Shown here one piece after another: positions 34,224 to 43,047 of a DNA stretch of 64,000 nt; position 1 is the stretch's first letter; each line of letters starts with the position of its first letter. The DNA lies in the NCBI GenBank assembly GCA_029287235.1, contig JARFRM010000040.1, positions 39,275 through 103,274 on the forward strand, written 5' to 3'. The translations under genes were made by a program, and so were the position numbers. This DNA comes from Thermoanaerobaculales bacterium. Lineage in GTDB: Bacteria; Acidobacteriota; Thermoanaerobaculia; Thermoanaerobaculales; Sulfomarinibacteraceae. Below the pieces are notes generated by a model. It had not been told where the DNA came from. It worked only from the letters and a program-made list of their open reading frames with translations, and searched no databases.

Positions 34224-34703
34224 TCAGCTCGTGACGAGATCCATGCCGCAGGCACAGGTCCCGGGCTCGGATGCAACGAAGTTGCACTTGCACGAACCAC
34301 CGCAGTTGCAGTAGTAGAGTCCTTTGCCTTCGAGGCTGATCTGTTTGACCGGCTTGCCGCAACCGCACTTGGTCGGATCCTCAGCGTTGATTTCGCAGGT
34401 GCAGTCTCCTCCACACGAGCAGATCGATGCGGCATTCCCATCGACCATGAGCAGATGGGTCTGAACCAGCTCGCTGCCGCAGTCACAGGTGCCCGGTTCC
34501 TTCGACACCGCACCGCACTCGCAGTCCGGTCCGCACGAGCAGACGTAGACCAGATCGTTGCGGGCCTCGACAACCGCTTCCGGTGCGGGCGCCTCTTCGA
34601 CGACCACCTCTTCCACCACCGCGGGGGCCTCGGTGGAAGATCCACCGCAACCCAAGGTGAAAGCCACTGCCGCCATGATTACCACGTAGATCGTACTCTT
34701 CAT
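34224..34703 (-). CDS. Lipoprotein with three metallothionein-like Cys repeats
   Basis: 159 residues. Lipobox FTLGC (Cys19) after a short signal peptide, then a Glu/Ala/Val linker, then three repeats with identical cysteine spacing C-x-C-x3-C-x-C-x9-C-x-C: C55-C75, C95-C115 and C132-C152, 18 cysteines in all. Each repeat ends like EPGTCDCGSELV / DPTKCGCGKPVK / EPGTCACGMDLV, which recalls the PGKC..CGM.L end of heavy-metal-binding domains (HMBD of copper proteins), but with CxC pairs in place of the usual CPMHP. It is probably a surface- or periplasm-anchored thiol metal binder (inference). Good AGGAGG before the ATG. Confidence 0.85.
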   Translation of the reverse strand: MKSTIYVVIMAAVAFTLGCGGSSTEAPAVVEEVVVEEAPAPEAVVEARNDLVYVCSCGPDCECGAVSKEPGTCDCGSELVQTHLLMVDGNAASICSCGGDCTCEINAEDPTKCGCGKPVKQISLEGKGLYYCNCGGSCKCNFVASEPGTCACGMDLVTS

Positions 34704-34957
34704 TGCTCAACCTCCTGGTATGCCGCCGATCGGCGGCGAGTCAAATCATCCTCCGCAGGGTATCATTATTGCACTTTGGATCAGACGATATTCTCCAAAA
34801 TCCGTGTGATCCGTCGCACCTCATCCTGGATTTCGGCGGGTTCGCCTTGGACGGGGAGTCCGGGCAACCCGGACGGAGTCACGACCTACGACATCAATGG
34901 GGAGTCCCGCGACCCGCTCCCCGATGTCGGGCCTACGGTTACCTGCCCTGGCCCGAC
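34704..34957. other. Non-coding stretch upstream of the Cys-rich lipoprotein gene
   Basis: Contains an AT-rich area near 34760-34800, likely the lipoprotein promoter on the minus strand, and a GTCCGGG-CAA-CCCGGAC hairpin at 34858-34874 without a T-tract. No gene seen. Confidence 0.4.
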
Positions 34958-35668
34958 TCAGACTTCGAAGGCATCGGCCAACTCGTCAAACTCCACGACC
35001 TGCCCGGCCACCGAGGCGACATCCGGCGAGGTTGCGCGACCATGGCCACCGTGTTCGGCGAGGAGCCAGGACCCGGTCGACTCCACACCCCAACCATCGT
35101 GTCGCGAGAGCACCTCGATGACGTCGGCCGAAAGTAACCGAACACCGGCGTCACGATTCTCGGCATGGAGCAGGCTGTGGGTGAGATCCGGCGAGACGCC
35201 TTCGAGGGGAACCCTTTCGAATCCCGGATAGCGCAGGGTGACGAGCTTGTCGAGCCCCGCGACCAGAATCCCGGGCATCTTGATCGACGAGTGGCGGAAG
35301 ACAAAACGAGGGAGTTGGCGGCTGGTCAGCCGCACACCGAAAAGGGTCCCCCGATCGGTCGAAGACCCCGACGAGCCGCTTCGGGATTGATAGTCCAGGA
35401 CGTAGCGGAGCCCGGCCAGGCTGTCCTTCGCGAGCAGCCCGTTCAGTTGGAACTGCTGCCCTTCAAACCGCGGCGATCGGCCGATCTCCGATGCCACCCG
35501 ATCGGCGGCCGGGGATGGAAAGTACCCGGCAGACGCGAGGGCGATCTCGAGCTCCTCACCGCGGCGCTCCATCTTCTTCTTGAGGGACCTCATGTGCCGA
35601 ATCACCAGCGCGAAACCGAAGATGACTACCGCCAGTACGACAAAGGGCGCCAGCTCTGCAAGCATCAT
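34958..35668 (-). CDS. Single-pass membrane protein of unknown function
   Basis: About 236 residues. An N-terminal membrane helix ELAPFVVLAVVIFGFALVI is followed by a basic stop (RHMRSLKKKMERR) and a cytoplasmic domain of mixed alpha/beta type with RYVLDYQSRSGSSGSS, GVRLTSRQLPRFVFRH, LVTLRYPGFERVPLEG and LSADVIEVLSRHDGWGVESTGSWLLAEHGG. I do not recognise the family. The tandem ATGs at 35668/35665 follow GGAGG; the frame continues upstream only as a shadow of the DUF938 gene. Confidence 0.65.
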   Translation of the reverse strand: MMLAELAPFVVLAVVIFGFALVIRHMRSLKKKMERRGEELEIALASAGYFPSPAADRVASEIGRSPRFEGQQFQLNGLLAKDSLAGLRYVLDYQSRSGSSGSSTDRGTLFGVRLTSRQLPRFVFRHSSIKMPGILVAGLDKLVTLRYPGFERVPLEGVSPDLTHSLLHAENRDAGVRLLSADVIEVLSRHDGWGVESTGSWLLAEHGGHGRATSPDVASVAGQVVEFDELADAFEV

Positions 35669-35803
35669 TTCCTCCGCGATTTCCGCACCTTCGTTCCTCG
35701 CTCCGAATTGAGATAAGTGTAGCACCTGAAACCCTGAAGACGATTCTTGCCGGGGTTCTTCTTCCGCGTCCTTGCACATCCGCCTTCGACCGGCGAGCAT
35801 GTG

Positions 35804-36424
35804 ATGGTGACAGTCAAGCTTTCCTACCCGTCGCCCGAGCGCAACAAGGGGCCGATTCTCGATGTATTGCGCCGAGTCCTCCCCGCCCGCGGCACGGTGC
35901 TCGAGATTGCGAGCGGATCGGGTCAGCACGCGGTTTTCTTCTCCGAGCATCTGCCGGGGATCATCTGGTTGCCCACCGACATCGCGGCCGAGCGTTTGGA
36001 GTCGATCCAAGCGTGGCGGGAGGACTCGAGTCATTCGAATATTCTCGAACCGCGCCGGATCGATGTTCTCGATGATGACTGGGGGATCGGCACCGTCGAG
36101 GTCGTCTTCAGCGCCAACCTGGTGCACATCACCCCGTGGGAGTGCTGTCTCGGTCTCGTCGAAGGGGCGCGTCGACACCTGAAACCTGGTGGCCTGATGA
36201 TCTTCTACGGCCCATTTCGCGTCGGTGGCAAGCACACCGCGCCCAGCAATGCCGACTTCGATGAAAGCCTCCGTCAGCGTGACCCGGAATGGGGCGTCCG
36301 CAACCTCGAGACGGTGCGAGACGCCGCCACGGGTTTCAAGCTCGAGGAGCGGATCGAGATGCCGGCCAACAACCAGATGCTCATTTTCAGGCGTCGTCGG
36401 GGGGCAGGAAACGAGAAAGGGTGA
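35804..36424 (+). CDS. DUF938 SAM-dependent methyltransferase-like protein
   Basis: About 206 residues. Starts with SYPSPERNKGPILDVLRRVLP, then the SAM loop VLEIASGSGQHAVFFSEHLP and DWGIGTVEVVFSANLVHITPWE, followed by GLMIFYGPFRVGGKHTAPSN and DPEWGVRNLETV, all standard DUF938 blocks. Class I methyltransferase fold; substrate unknown. GTG at 35801 or ATG at 35804. Three bases separate it from the next gene, which suggests co-transcription. Confidence 0.9.
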   Translation: MVTVKLSYPSPERNKGPILDVLRRVLPARGTVLEIASGSGQHAVFFSEHLPGIIWLPTDIAAERLESIQAWREDSSHSNILEPRRIDVLDDDWGIGTVEVVFSANLVHITPWECCLGLVEGARRHLKPGGLMIFYGPFRVGGKHTAPSNADFDESLRQRDPEWGVRNLETVRDAATGFKLEERIEMPANNQMLIFRRRRGAGNEKG

Positions 36425-36427
36425 GGG

Positions 36428-37621
36428 ATGAAAGACCTGGATCTTCTCTCTGGAGGCCACGTATTCGGAATCGCTCTCATGACCATCGCGATCTTCGCCC
36501 TCGGCTGTCCGCAGCCGGTGAACATTCCGGCAACAGTGGACGATCCCATCCCAGATCTGCAGGCTCTCATCGATTCGGTGGTCGCCGGTGACGGGGCGAT
36601 ACACGGAGCTGCTCTGGCCGTGATACGACCGTCCACCGGGCTGCGCTGGGAGGGTGCCGCAGGTGCGGCCGATCCGGCGACCGGAATTCCCATGACCCCG
36701 GCGAACCCGGTTCGAATCGCCAGCAACACCAAGACCTATGTCGCGGCGGGGATTCTCAGGCTCGTCGAAGATCGGCGCCTCGGTCTGGACTCCCCCATCT
36801 CAAACCATCTCCCCACGGAAGCCACCGCCGCCCTCGACGCGGACGGATACGACACCGGGGCGATCACTGTCCGTCATCTCTTGACCCACACCAGCGGTCT
36901 TTTCGACCACAGTGAGGACGACGCCTACACCGATGCCATCATCGCCAATCCTCAACACCGTTGGACCCCGATGGAGCAGATCGCCATGGCCGTGGAGTCC
37001 GGCGAACCCCACGCGCCACCGGGAGCCATCTACACCTATTGCGACACTGGATATGTGCTCCTCGGCCTGATTCTCGAAGAGGTCACCGGGCAGCCCCTGG
37101 CAGCAGCGGTTCGAGCGCTGGTCGACTACGAGGCACTGGGTCTCGAAGCAACCTGGTGGGAAATCCTGGAACCCCGCCCGGAGGGCGTGGCCGATCGTGC
37201 GCACCAGTTCCTCGGCGAGCTTGATGTCACCGATTTCTATCCCGCGTTCGACCTCCACGGGGGAGGCGGCATCGCCGCCACGATGGGTGATCTCGCAAAA
37301 TTCTTCGACGGAATCTTCCGCGGAGAGGTCTACCACGACCCCGAGACCATCAAAACCATGCTCACGACCGTCGAAGGCATTCGGGCACGACCGGACGCCA
37401 CCGAACGCGCCCTTCCTCCCGGCGCCTATCGGATGGGCGTGTGGGTCCTGGAAACCGGGGGATACACCACCTACCACCACACGGGTTTCTGGGGAACCAT
37501 GGCGGTCCACGTCCCCGAACTCGATCTGACGTTCGCAGCGACAATCAACCAGAATCAGTCAGGACCCGGTTTCGAGCGGATCCTCCACGAAACGATCAGC
37601 ATCGTTGGCGAGAGGTTCTGA
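36428..37621 (+). CDS. Serine hydrolase lipoprotein (beta-lactamase class C/DD-peptidase family)
   Basis: 397 residues. Lipobox IFALGC (Cys27). The SxxK motif is S99-N-T-K102 in RIASNTKTY. The second motif, normally YxN, reads YCD in YTYCDTGYVLLG. The third is HTG in YHHTGFWGTM. The fold-typical VRHLLTHTSGL is also present. It acts in the envelope as a DD-peptidase or esterase. Asp for Asn in the second motif is unusual but tolerated in esterase-like members. Positioned 3 bases after the DUF938 gene. Confidence 0.9.
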   Translation: MKDLDLLSGGHVFGIALMTIAIFALGCPQPVNIPATVDDPIPDLQALIDSVVAGDGAIHGAALAVIRPSTGLRWEGAAGAADPATGIPMTPANPVRIASNTKTYVAAGILRLVEDRRLGLDSPISNHLPTEATAALDADGYDTGAITVRHLLTHTSGLFDHSEDDAYTDAIIANPQHRWTPMEQIAMAVESGEPHAPPGAIYTYCDTGYVLLGLILEEVTGQPLAAAVRALVDYEALGLEATWWEILEPRPEGVADRAHQFLGELDVTDFYPAFDLHGGGGIAATMGDLAKFFDGIFRGEVYHDPETIKTMLTTVEGIRARPDATERALPPGAYRMGVWVLETGGYTTYHHTGFWGTMAVHVPELDLTFAATINQNQSGPGFERILHETISIVGERF

Positions 37622-37690
37622 TTGTGAATTCCATCTCACCATCGCAGCCGACCGGGTGCGTTGTGATGACAATTCACAGTTCCGAGCCGG

Positions 37691-38268
37691 CTACCCCGCC
37701 TTGCCATCCGGTCTCGGCGTGACCAGATACTTCACATTGACGATCACGTAGATCAGAAACGCCGCCGCCCACAGGCCGGCTGAGATGGTCAGCACGTTCG
37801 CCGTCAGATCGGCTCGATACCACGGCCCGAAGACCCTGATGACGGCGCTCGCGGTGATGGCGACGAATCCCACAACCATGAGCGGCGCCGCCTCGAGGTC
37901 GCGGCCGGTGTGGCCGAGAGTGACTCTGGCCATCATCCCGAGGGTCAGCGTACCGATGGCGCCGGCGGTCAGGGCGTGGATGGCGGCGCTCGGAGGAATC
38001 ATGAACCCCGCCGCAGAGCCCGCCTTGAGCAGCAGACCGATCCAGATCCAGGCATGGCCGATGTGGAGCACCCACAGAATCGGTCGGCCGAGGGTGCGGT
38101 GAATCCGAAGATCATCTCGTGGCTGTGCCAACCGACCCCTTCGAGCCCGGGCTCACCCGTCAACGCGGCATCGTAGTTCATGGCCCACCAAGGGATCAGA
38201 CCCGAACCGAGGAGGCCGCCGAGGAGGAAAAACGGCCGAAAGCCCTTTTGAAAGAGAACCTGATTCAT
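37691..38268 (-). pseudogene. Broken nnrS (internal deletion plus frameshift)
   Basis: The 5' part from ATG 38268 encodes the NnrS N-terminus (MNQVLFQKGFRPFFLLGG ... WHSHEMIFGFT). About 20 codons later the NnrS C-terminus continues in another frame (GRPILWVLHIGHAWIWIGLLL, IHALTAGAIGTLTLGMMARVTLGHTGR). The middle of the ~400-residue membrane protein is missing and the junction near 38100 shifts frame, so no functional heme-copper NnrS can be made. NnrS is tied to nitric oxide stress. The C-terminal part could be translated from 38131, but it lacks most helices. Confidence 0.82.
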
Positions 38269-38299
38269 CGCTCGATCATACGCCGATGGAATCCGGCCC

Positions 38300-40846
38300 T
38301 CAGTCCCCCTGGCGAAGCACCGCGAGAGGCCTGACCGCCAATGCCCGGGTGCTGGCTGCGAGTCCCGCCGCCACGCTGAGCACCACTGTGGCCGCAAGCG
38401 CAGTGGCCATAGCGAGGGGATGCCAGACCCAGGGTATCTCGAAGCCGAAGCGGACCACCACCCACGCCATGATCCCGGCGCCGATGGTCCCGAGAACCCC
38501 CGCCACGAGACCTACGAGGGCGTACTCGACGGCGAAGACGACCACCACCTGCGCTCTGGTCATCCCGAGGGTCTTGAAGAGCGCGACCTGACGGCCGCGC
38601 CGGACCGCGCCCGCGCTCACCGCACCGGCGAGGATGGCAATCCCGGCGAGCACGCTGAAGGCGCCGAGAAAACGGATGCCGTTGCCGAGCTGCTCGAGGA
38701 TCCCGACCACCTTGTCGAGCACCTCACGCAATCGCAGAAGAGTCACGTTGGGAAAACGCGCGGCGAGATCGTTCTGCAGCGGCAACTCCGCCGCCGCCTC
38801 GATACGGCCGGTGGCGATTCGGAATCGCGGCGCGCGATCGAGCACCCCCGGCTCAACCACCAGGAAGAAGTTGATGGAGAAGCTCTCCCACTCGACGGTC
38901 CGAATGCTGCTGACCAGCAGTTCCACGGGGACCCCCTGGACATCAAATACAACGATGTCCCCGACGCCGACGCCCAGGTCCCGAGCGAAGTCGTGCTCGA
39001 TGGAGATCTCGGCGCGATCGGGGTGGGCCCAGAGCGCGCCGTCGACGATGACGTTGTCATCGGGCAAGGTGACCAACGAGGTCAACCGCTGCTCGCGGGT
39101 GAGAACCCACCGCCGGTCGCTCGACCGCTCGTCTTCGACCTCGGCGAGTTCGGCCACGGGCACACCGTTGATGGAGGCCAAACGCGCCACCACCACTTCC
39201 ACCGAATCCACATCCTCGGCGCCGGCCGATTCGAGACTCTCCTGGACCCCGGTCCACTGCTCGGGTTGGATGTCGACCAGGAACACCGTCGGCGCCTGAT
39301 CCGGGAGATCGGCGGCGAGCTGTGCCGACAGACGGTCCTGGATCAGCCACATCCCGACCACGATCAGGACCCCGAGACCCAGGGCAACGATGGCGCCGAG
39401 AGTGCCCGAACCGGGTCGCGCAAGCGCGGCTAGACCGTGCCGCAGGGTGACGGAACCACGGTCGCGCGGTGCGCGACCCGTCAGCGTGACGACGAGATAG
39501 GCGGACCCGGCAAGGACCGCAGTCGCGATCACCAGGCCGACGGCAAAAAGAAAGCCCCGCACCAACGAGCCGGCCTGAGCGGTTGCGGTGATGACGATCC
39601 CGACGATCAGAACCGCCGCCAGGACCACGCTCATGACCCGACTCACCGGCAGCGGGTCGGCGTCTCGCCGGAGCACCCGGATCGGCGGCACCCGCATGGC
39701 GTCGACCAGCGGGCGGAGGCCGAAGAGGAGCGCCACCGCGAGCCCCAGAACGATCCCTCGCGCCATGGCCGCCGGTTGCCAGCCCACGCTGACCTCGACC
39801 GGGAGCAGCCCGGAGATCATCGCCGGCACCGTCTGCGCGATCAGGGTCCCGGCGAGCGCCCCGATCACACTGCCGAGCACGGCCAGGACGGCCGTCTGAC
39901 CGAGGTAGAGGGCGAAGACCTCACGCGGACGAACGCCGAGGGCTCGCAGGATGGCGATGGCGTCCAACCGCCCAGCCAGCCAGGCCCGCACCGCCTGGGC
40001 GACACCGATGCCGCCGATGAGCAGCGACAACAGGGCCACCAGCCCGAGGAATCGCTCGACCCTCGCGAGTCCGGAGCGCAGAGTGGGCTGGGCTTCGGAG
40101 GCGGTCTCCAGCTCGACAAACTCGGGTTCGGTGATGGCGCCCCTGATGGTCGCCGCCGCGGCTGCGAGCTTCTCCGGAGCGGTGTCGTCGGGCAAGCGCA
40201 CCAGAACCCGGTAGCGCACTCGGCTGCCGAGACCGGCCAATCCGGTTCGTTCGAGCGCCGTCAGCGACAGCAGGACCCTTGGACCGAAGGCGAACGACGC
40301 CCCCATCCGATCGGGTTCGGCGGTGACAACCCCGGCGATCGTGAAGAGCTCGCCGCCGATTCTGAGCTCATCACCAACCCCAAGATCGAGTCGGATCAGG
40401 AGCTCGGGGGCCACGACGACATGATCCGCATCGAGCAGCTCATCGAGGGGCCGGGCGGGTTCGGTCAGGAGTTCACCGTAAAAGGGGTAGTCCCCTCCCA
40501 CCGCCTTGAGTTCGCACAGAACCGAGGCGCCGGGCGCTCCGTCGTCCCCGCTCACCGGCAAGGCGGACACCACGCTCGGCAGCTCCAACACCCGGACTCT
40601 CCGCGCACCCGGCAGACCATCGACGGCCGCGAGCACTTCCGGCGCCAAGGGCCTGCGACTCGACACCGCCAGATCGGCGGCGAGCAGCTGCCGGGCCTGG
40701 GCCCGGATGGTGTCGTCGAGGGCACGCGACAACCCGGCCACCGCCACCACCGCCGCCACGCCCACCGCGAGACAGGCGGCGAAGAACACGATCCGCCCGA
40801 TGGAGCCGCGAAACTCGCGGGCGGCGAGGGTCGGCCACATCTTCAC
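38300..40846 (-). CDS. FtsX-type ABC permease (YbbP-like)
   Basis: 848 residues. N-terminal helix (IVFFAACLAVGVAAVVAVAGL), a large periplasmic domain (ARQLLAADLAVSSRRPLAP, LLTEPARPL), three helices at about 255-370, two more, a second periplasmic domain and a C-terminal FtsX core (VLAGIAILAGAVSAGAVRRGRQVALFKTLGMTRAQVVVVFAVEYAL) with three last helices. This duplicated FtsX layout matches E. coli YbbP. It starts 4 bases inside the end of its ATPase gene. With YbbA it probably extracts lipids or lipoproteins; the exact substrate is unknown. Confidence 0.9.
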   Translation of the reverse strand: MKMWPTLAAREFRGSIGRIVFFAACLAVGVAAVVAVAGLSRALDDTIRAQARQLLAADLAVSSRRPLAPEVLAAVDGLPGARRVRVLELPSVVSALPVSGDDGAPGASVLCELKAVGGDYPFYGELLTEPARPLDELLDADHVVVAPELLIRLDLGVGDELRIGGELFTIAGVVTAEPDRMGASFAFGPRVLLSLTALERTGLAGLGSRVRYRVLVRLPDDTAPEKLAAAAATIRGAITEPEFVELETASEAQPTLRSGLARVERFLGLVALLSLLIGGIGVAQAVRAWLAGRLDAIAILRALGVRPREVFALYLGQTAVLAVLGSVIGALAGTLIAQTVPAMISGLLPVEVSVGWQPAAMARGIVLGLAVALLFGLRPLVDAMRVPPIRVLRRDADPLPVSRVMSVVLAAVLIVGIVITATAQAGSLVRGFLFAVGLVIATAVLAGSAYLVVTLTGRAPRDRGSVTLRHGLAALARPGSGTLGAIVALGLGVLIVVGMWLIQDRLSAQLAADLPDQAPTVFLVDIQPEQWTGVQESLESAGAEDVDSVEVVVARLASINGVPVAELAEVEDERSSDRRWVLTREQRLTSLVTLPDDNVIVDGALWAHPDRAEISIEHDFARDLGVGVGDIVVFDVQGVPVELLVSSIRTVEWESFSINFFLVVEPGVLDRAPRFRIATGRIEAAAELPLQNDLAARFPNVTLLRLREVLDKVVGILEQLGNGIRFLGAFSVLAGIAILAGAVSAGAVRRGRQVALFKTLGMTRAQVVVVFAVEYALVGLVAGVLGTIGAGIMAWVVVRFGFEIPWVWHPLAMATALAATVVLSVAAGLAASTRALAVRPLAVLRQGD

Positions 40847-41541
40847 TTCGCCTCGTCGCGCTCGATGCGACCGTCTCGGAGGTGGATCCGCCGATCTGCC
40901 AGGGCCGCCACCGCGGGGTCGTGGGTGACCAACACGAGGGTCGCTCCCTCGCCAGCCCGCATCTCGGCCAGGAGATCGAGCACGACTCGACCGGTGGCGC
41001 CGTCGAGGTTGCCGGTGGGCTCGTCCGCGAGCAGGAGAGCGGGTTTGGGAGCAAAGGCCCGGGCGAGAGCGACGCGTTGCTGCTCGCCGCCCGACAGCTG
41101 GGTCGGATAGTGGTGGCCGCGCTCGGCGAGCCCCACCGACGCCAGCAGCTCGTCTGCCCGTTGCCGAGCATCCCCTTGGCCGAGAAGCTCCACGGGGAGC
41201 ATGATGTTCTCCCGCGCGGTGAAGTTCCCCAGCAGTTGGAACGACTGAAAGACGAAGCCGATGGTGTGACGCCGCATCAGGGCCAGCCGGTCCTCGGACA
41301 GCCGGTCGATCCGCTCCCCCCTGATCGAAACCGCACCGGAGCTCGGGCGATCGAGCCCGGCCATGAGAGCGAGCAGGGTCGACTTGCCGCTGCCCGAGGG
41401 GCCGAGCACCGCGACAAACTCGCCCTCCGGGACATCGAGGTCGATGTTGTCGAGAACCTGGAGGGTCTTGCCGCCCGAAGCCAGCCGACGGCCGACGCCC
41501 CGGAGCGAGAGCAAGGCTTTGTTTTCGTTGGTCAAAGTCAT
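40843..41541 (-). CDS. ABC transporter ATPase (YbbA/LolD-like)
   Basis: 232 residues. Walker A GPSGSGKST, Q-loop FVFQSFQLLGNFTARENIMLP, signature LSGGEQQRVALARA, Walker B LLLADEPTGNLD and switch His in LVTHDPAV. The Q-loop block is the MacB/LolD/YbbA type that pairs with FtsX-like permeases. It overlaps the permease gene by 4 bases and is divergent from the TesA-like gene, the same arrangement as tesA-ybbA-ybbP in E. coli. Confidence 0.95.
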   Translation of the reverse strand: MTLTNENKALLSLRGVGRRLASGGKTLQVLDNIDLDVPEGEFVAVLGPSGSGKSTLLALMAGLDRPSSGAVSIRGERIDRLSEDRLALMRRHTIGFVFQSFQLLGNFTARENIMLPVELLGQGDARQRADELLASVGLAERGHHYPTQLSGGEQQRVALARAFAPKPALLLADEPTGNLDGATGRVVLDLLAEMRAGEGATLVLVTHDPAVAALADRRIHLRDGRIERDEAK

Positions 41542-41576
41542 GTTCCCTTCAACATCACAACGCTACAATCTCATCC

Positions 41577-42302
41577 ATGTTGCGAAACATTTCACCACGA
41601 CGCCGATTTTCATGGGCCGCGACAACCTTCATCGCCGCGATCGCTCTCATCACCGGATGCGGCGATTCCGAGCCACTCCCACCCGGAGCGGAACACTCGG
41701 CAGCGACGGCCGTTCCCGCCAAGGAGCCGACTATCCGCATCGTCGTCCTCGGTGACAGCATCGCGGCGGGGTTGGGTCTCGCCGAGGCCGAGTCGTTCCC
41801 CGCGATTGCGGAGTCTCTTCTTCGCGATGACGGATACGACGTCAAGATCGTCAACGCCGGGGTCAGCGGCGACACCACGGCGGGCGGTCTCTCCCGCATC
41901 GACTGGGTGCTTCAGACGCCGGCCGCGATCGTCGTCATCGAGCTCGGCGGCAACGACGCCCTCCGCGGCCAACCCATCGAGAACACCGAGCAGAACCTGC
42001 GCGAGATTGTCCGACGCGCCCGGGCCACGGGGGCGAAGACCATCCTCCTTGGGATGGATGTCCCCACCAACTACGGTCCCGACTACGCCTCGGCATTTGC
42101 CGACCTCTACCCGCGCCTCGCCGGGGAAGAAGGGGCGATCCTCGTGCCCGGTTTTGTCCGTGTGCTCGGTCAGGATCCGACCCTGCTCCAGCCCGATGGC
42201 CTTCATCCGACGGCGGAGGGTCAGCGACGGTTGGCGGAGACGCTTCGACCCTACCTAGTGAAGTGTCTCGAGGCACCGATCAACTCGTCAGGACAGCTCT
42301 GA
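41577..42302 (+). CDS. SGNH esterase (TesA/arylesterase-like), lipoprotein
   Basis: 241 residues. Lipobox AALITGC-like IALITGC (Cys28). Block I VVLGDSIAAGLGL (nucleophile Ser), block II VNAGVSGDTT, block III ELGGNDALRG and block V LLQPDGLHPTAEGQ (Asp, His) give the full SGNH set. TesA-type enzymes hydrolyse thioesters, lysophospholipids or aryl esters in the periplasm; lipidation would anchor this one. Divergent from ybbA by 35 bases, so the promoters face each other. Confidence 0.93.
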   Translation: MLRNISPRRRFSWAATTFIAAIALITGCGDSEPLPPGAEHSAATAVPAKEPTIRIVVLGDSIAAGLGLAEAESFPAIAESLLRDDGYDVKIVNAGVSGDTTAGGLSRIDWVLQTPAAIVVIELGGNDALRGQPIENTEQNLREIVRRARATGAKTILLGMDVPTNYGPDYASAFADLYPRLAGEEGAILVPGFVRVLGQDPTLLQPDGLHPTAEGQRRLAETLRPYLVKCLEAPINSSGQL

Positions 42303-43047
42303 GCCTCTTCGATTCCGCGAGCAGCTCGGACGCCGCCGCCATGAGCTCGGCGGGGTCCGCATCCGAGAATCTGTCGACTGCGCGAGTGGGGGCCGGTTCG
42401 TCCGGATCGCCGAGACCCGAGTCGCGCATGCCGCGCATCTGCACCAGGATGAGATCGCGGATCTCGTCGGCGTTGTCGACCCCCCGGAAATAGCCGATGT
42501 GCATGTTCAAAGCCTCGGCGAGATCCTTCTTCGACTCCCCGGCGACGTCTGCTCCGCCCCCGGCGGTTCGGACCTGGAGATCGGAGATCCCGAAGACCCG
42601 CTGCACCGGCCCCTGACGAAGCGACAAGTTCTGGATGTTGGCGAAGGTCATGGTCTTTTCGCGCACCGTCATGAGTCCCTCGCGAATCCGCAGGCTGGTG
42701 TCGGTGATCATGTACCAGCGGTAGCGGTAGTCGAGGCGGACCATCAGGAAGGAGAGCGGGATCTGGACAAGGAAGAGGCCGATACCGGTGGCCTCGAGGA
42801 GAACAGCCACCTCCCGGCCGATGGGGAGCGACATGAACTCGACCCCACCCGCGAGGAAGGCGAGACCGACGATCAGGCCGATCACGGTCCCGACCTGGGC
42901 GAAGGCCCACAACAGAAGCCGGTAGTGGTAGTAGCCGGACGCCGCGTTGAAGACGCGGACCGATCCCGGACTGCCCATGGGCGGCTCGGGCTCGGGGGGC
43001 ACCTTGAGGAAACGGGTGATCAAGCGGGACAGAGGACCGTCAGCCAT
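42280..43047 (-). CDS. bPH2 (YdbS-like) membrane protein, long member of a pair
   Basis: 255 residues. Two membrane helices (about 44-70 and 85-108), then a bacterial PH2 domain: YRYRWYMITDTSLRIREGLMTVREKTMTFANIQNLSLRQGPVQRVFGISDLQVRTAGGG. The C-terminal tail is charged (VDRFSDADPAELMAAASELLAESKRL), similar to the tail of the neighbouring gene. Role unknown; YdbS/YdbT-type proteins are inner-membrane PH proteins. The start at 43047 overlaps the upstream gene by 8 bases. Confidence 0.85.
   Translation of the reverse strand: MADGPLSRLITRFLKVPPEPEPPMGSPGSVRVFNAASGYYHYRLLLWAFAQVGTVIGLIVGLAFLAGGVEFMSLPIGREVAVLLEATGIGLFLVQIPLSFLMVRLDYRYRWYMITDTSLRIREGLMTVREKTMTFANIQNLSLRQGPVQRVFGISDLQVRTAGGGADVAGESKKDLAEALNMHIGYFRGVDNADEIRDLILVQMRGMRDSGLGDPDEPAPTRAVDRFSDADPAELMAAASELLAESKRLRAVLTS

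Noticed and set aside
35669..36604. Upstream extension of the 34958-35668 membrane protein to 548 residues
   Set aside because: The extension is antisense to the well-supported DUF938 gene; ATGATG with GGAGG at 35668 and a membrane helix mark the true start.
37622..37690. TGTGAATT / AATTCACA inverted repeat between convergent genes
   Set aside because: Loop of over 40 bases and no T-tract; could be chance, not called as terminator.
42251..42910. 219-codon minus-strand ORF
   Set aside because: Frame shadow inside the bPH2 gene 42280-43047; Arg/Gly/Pro-rich translation without domains.
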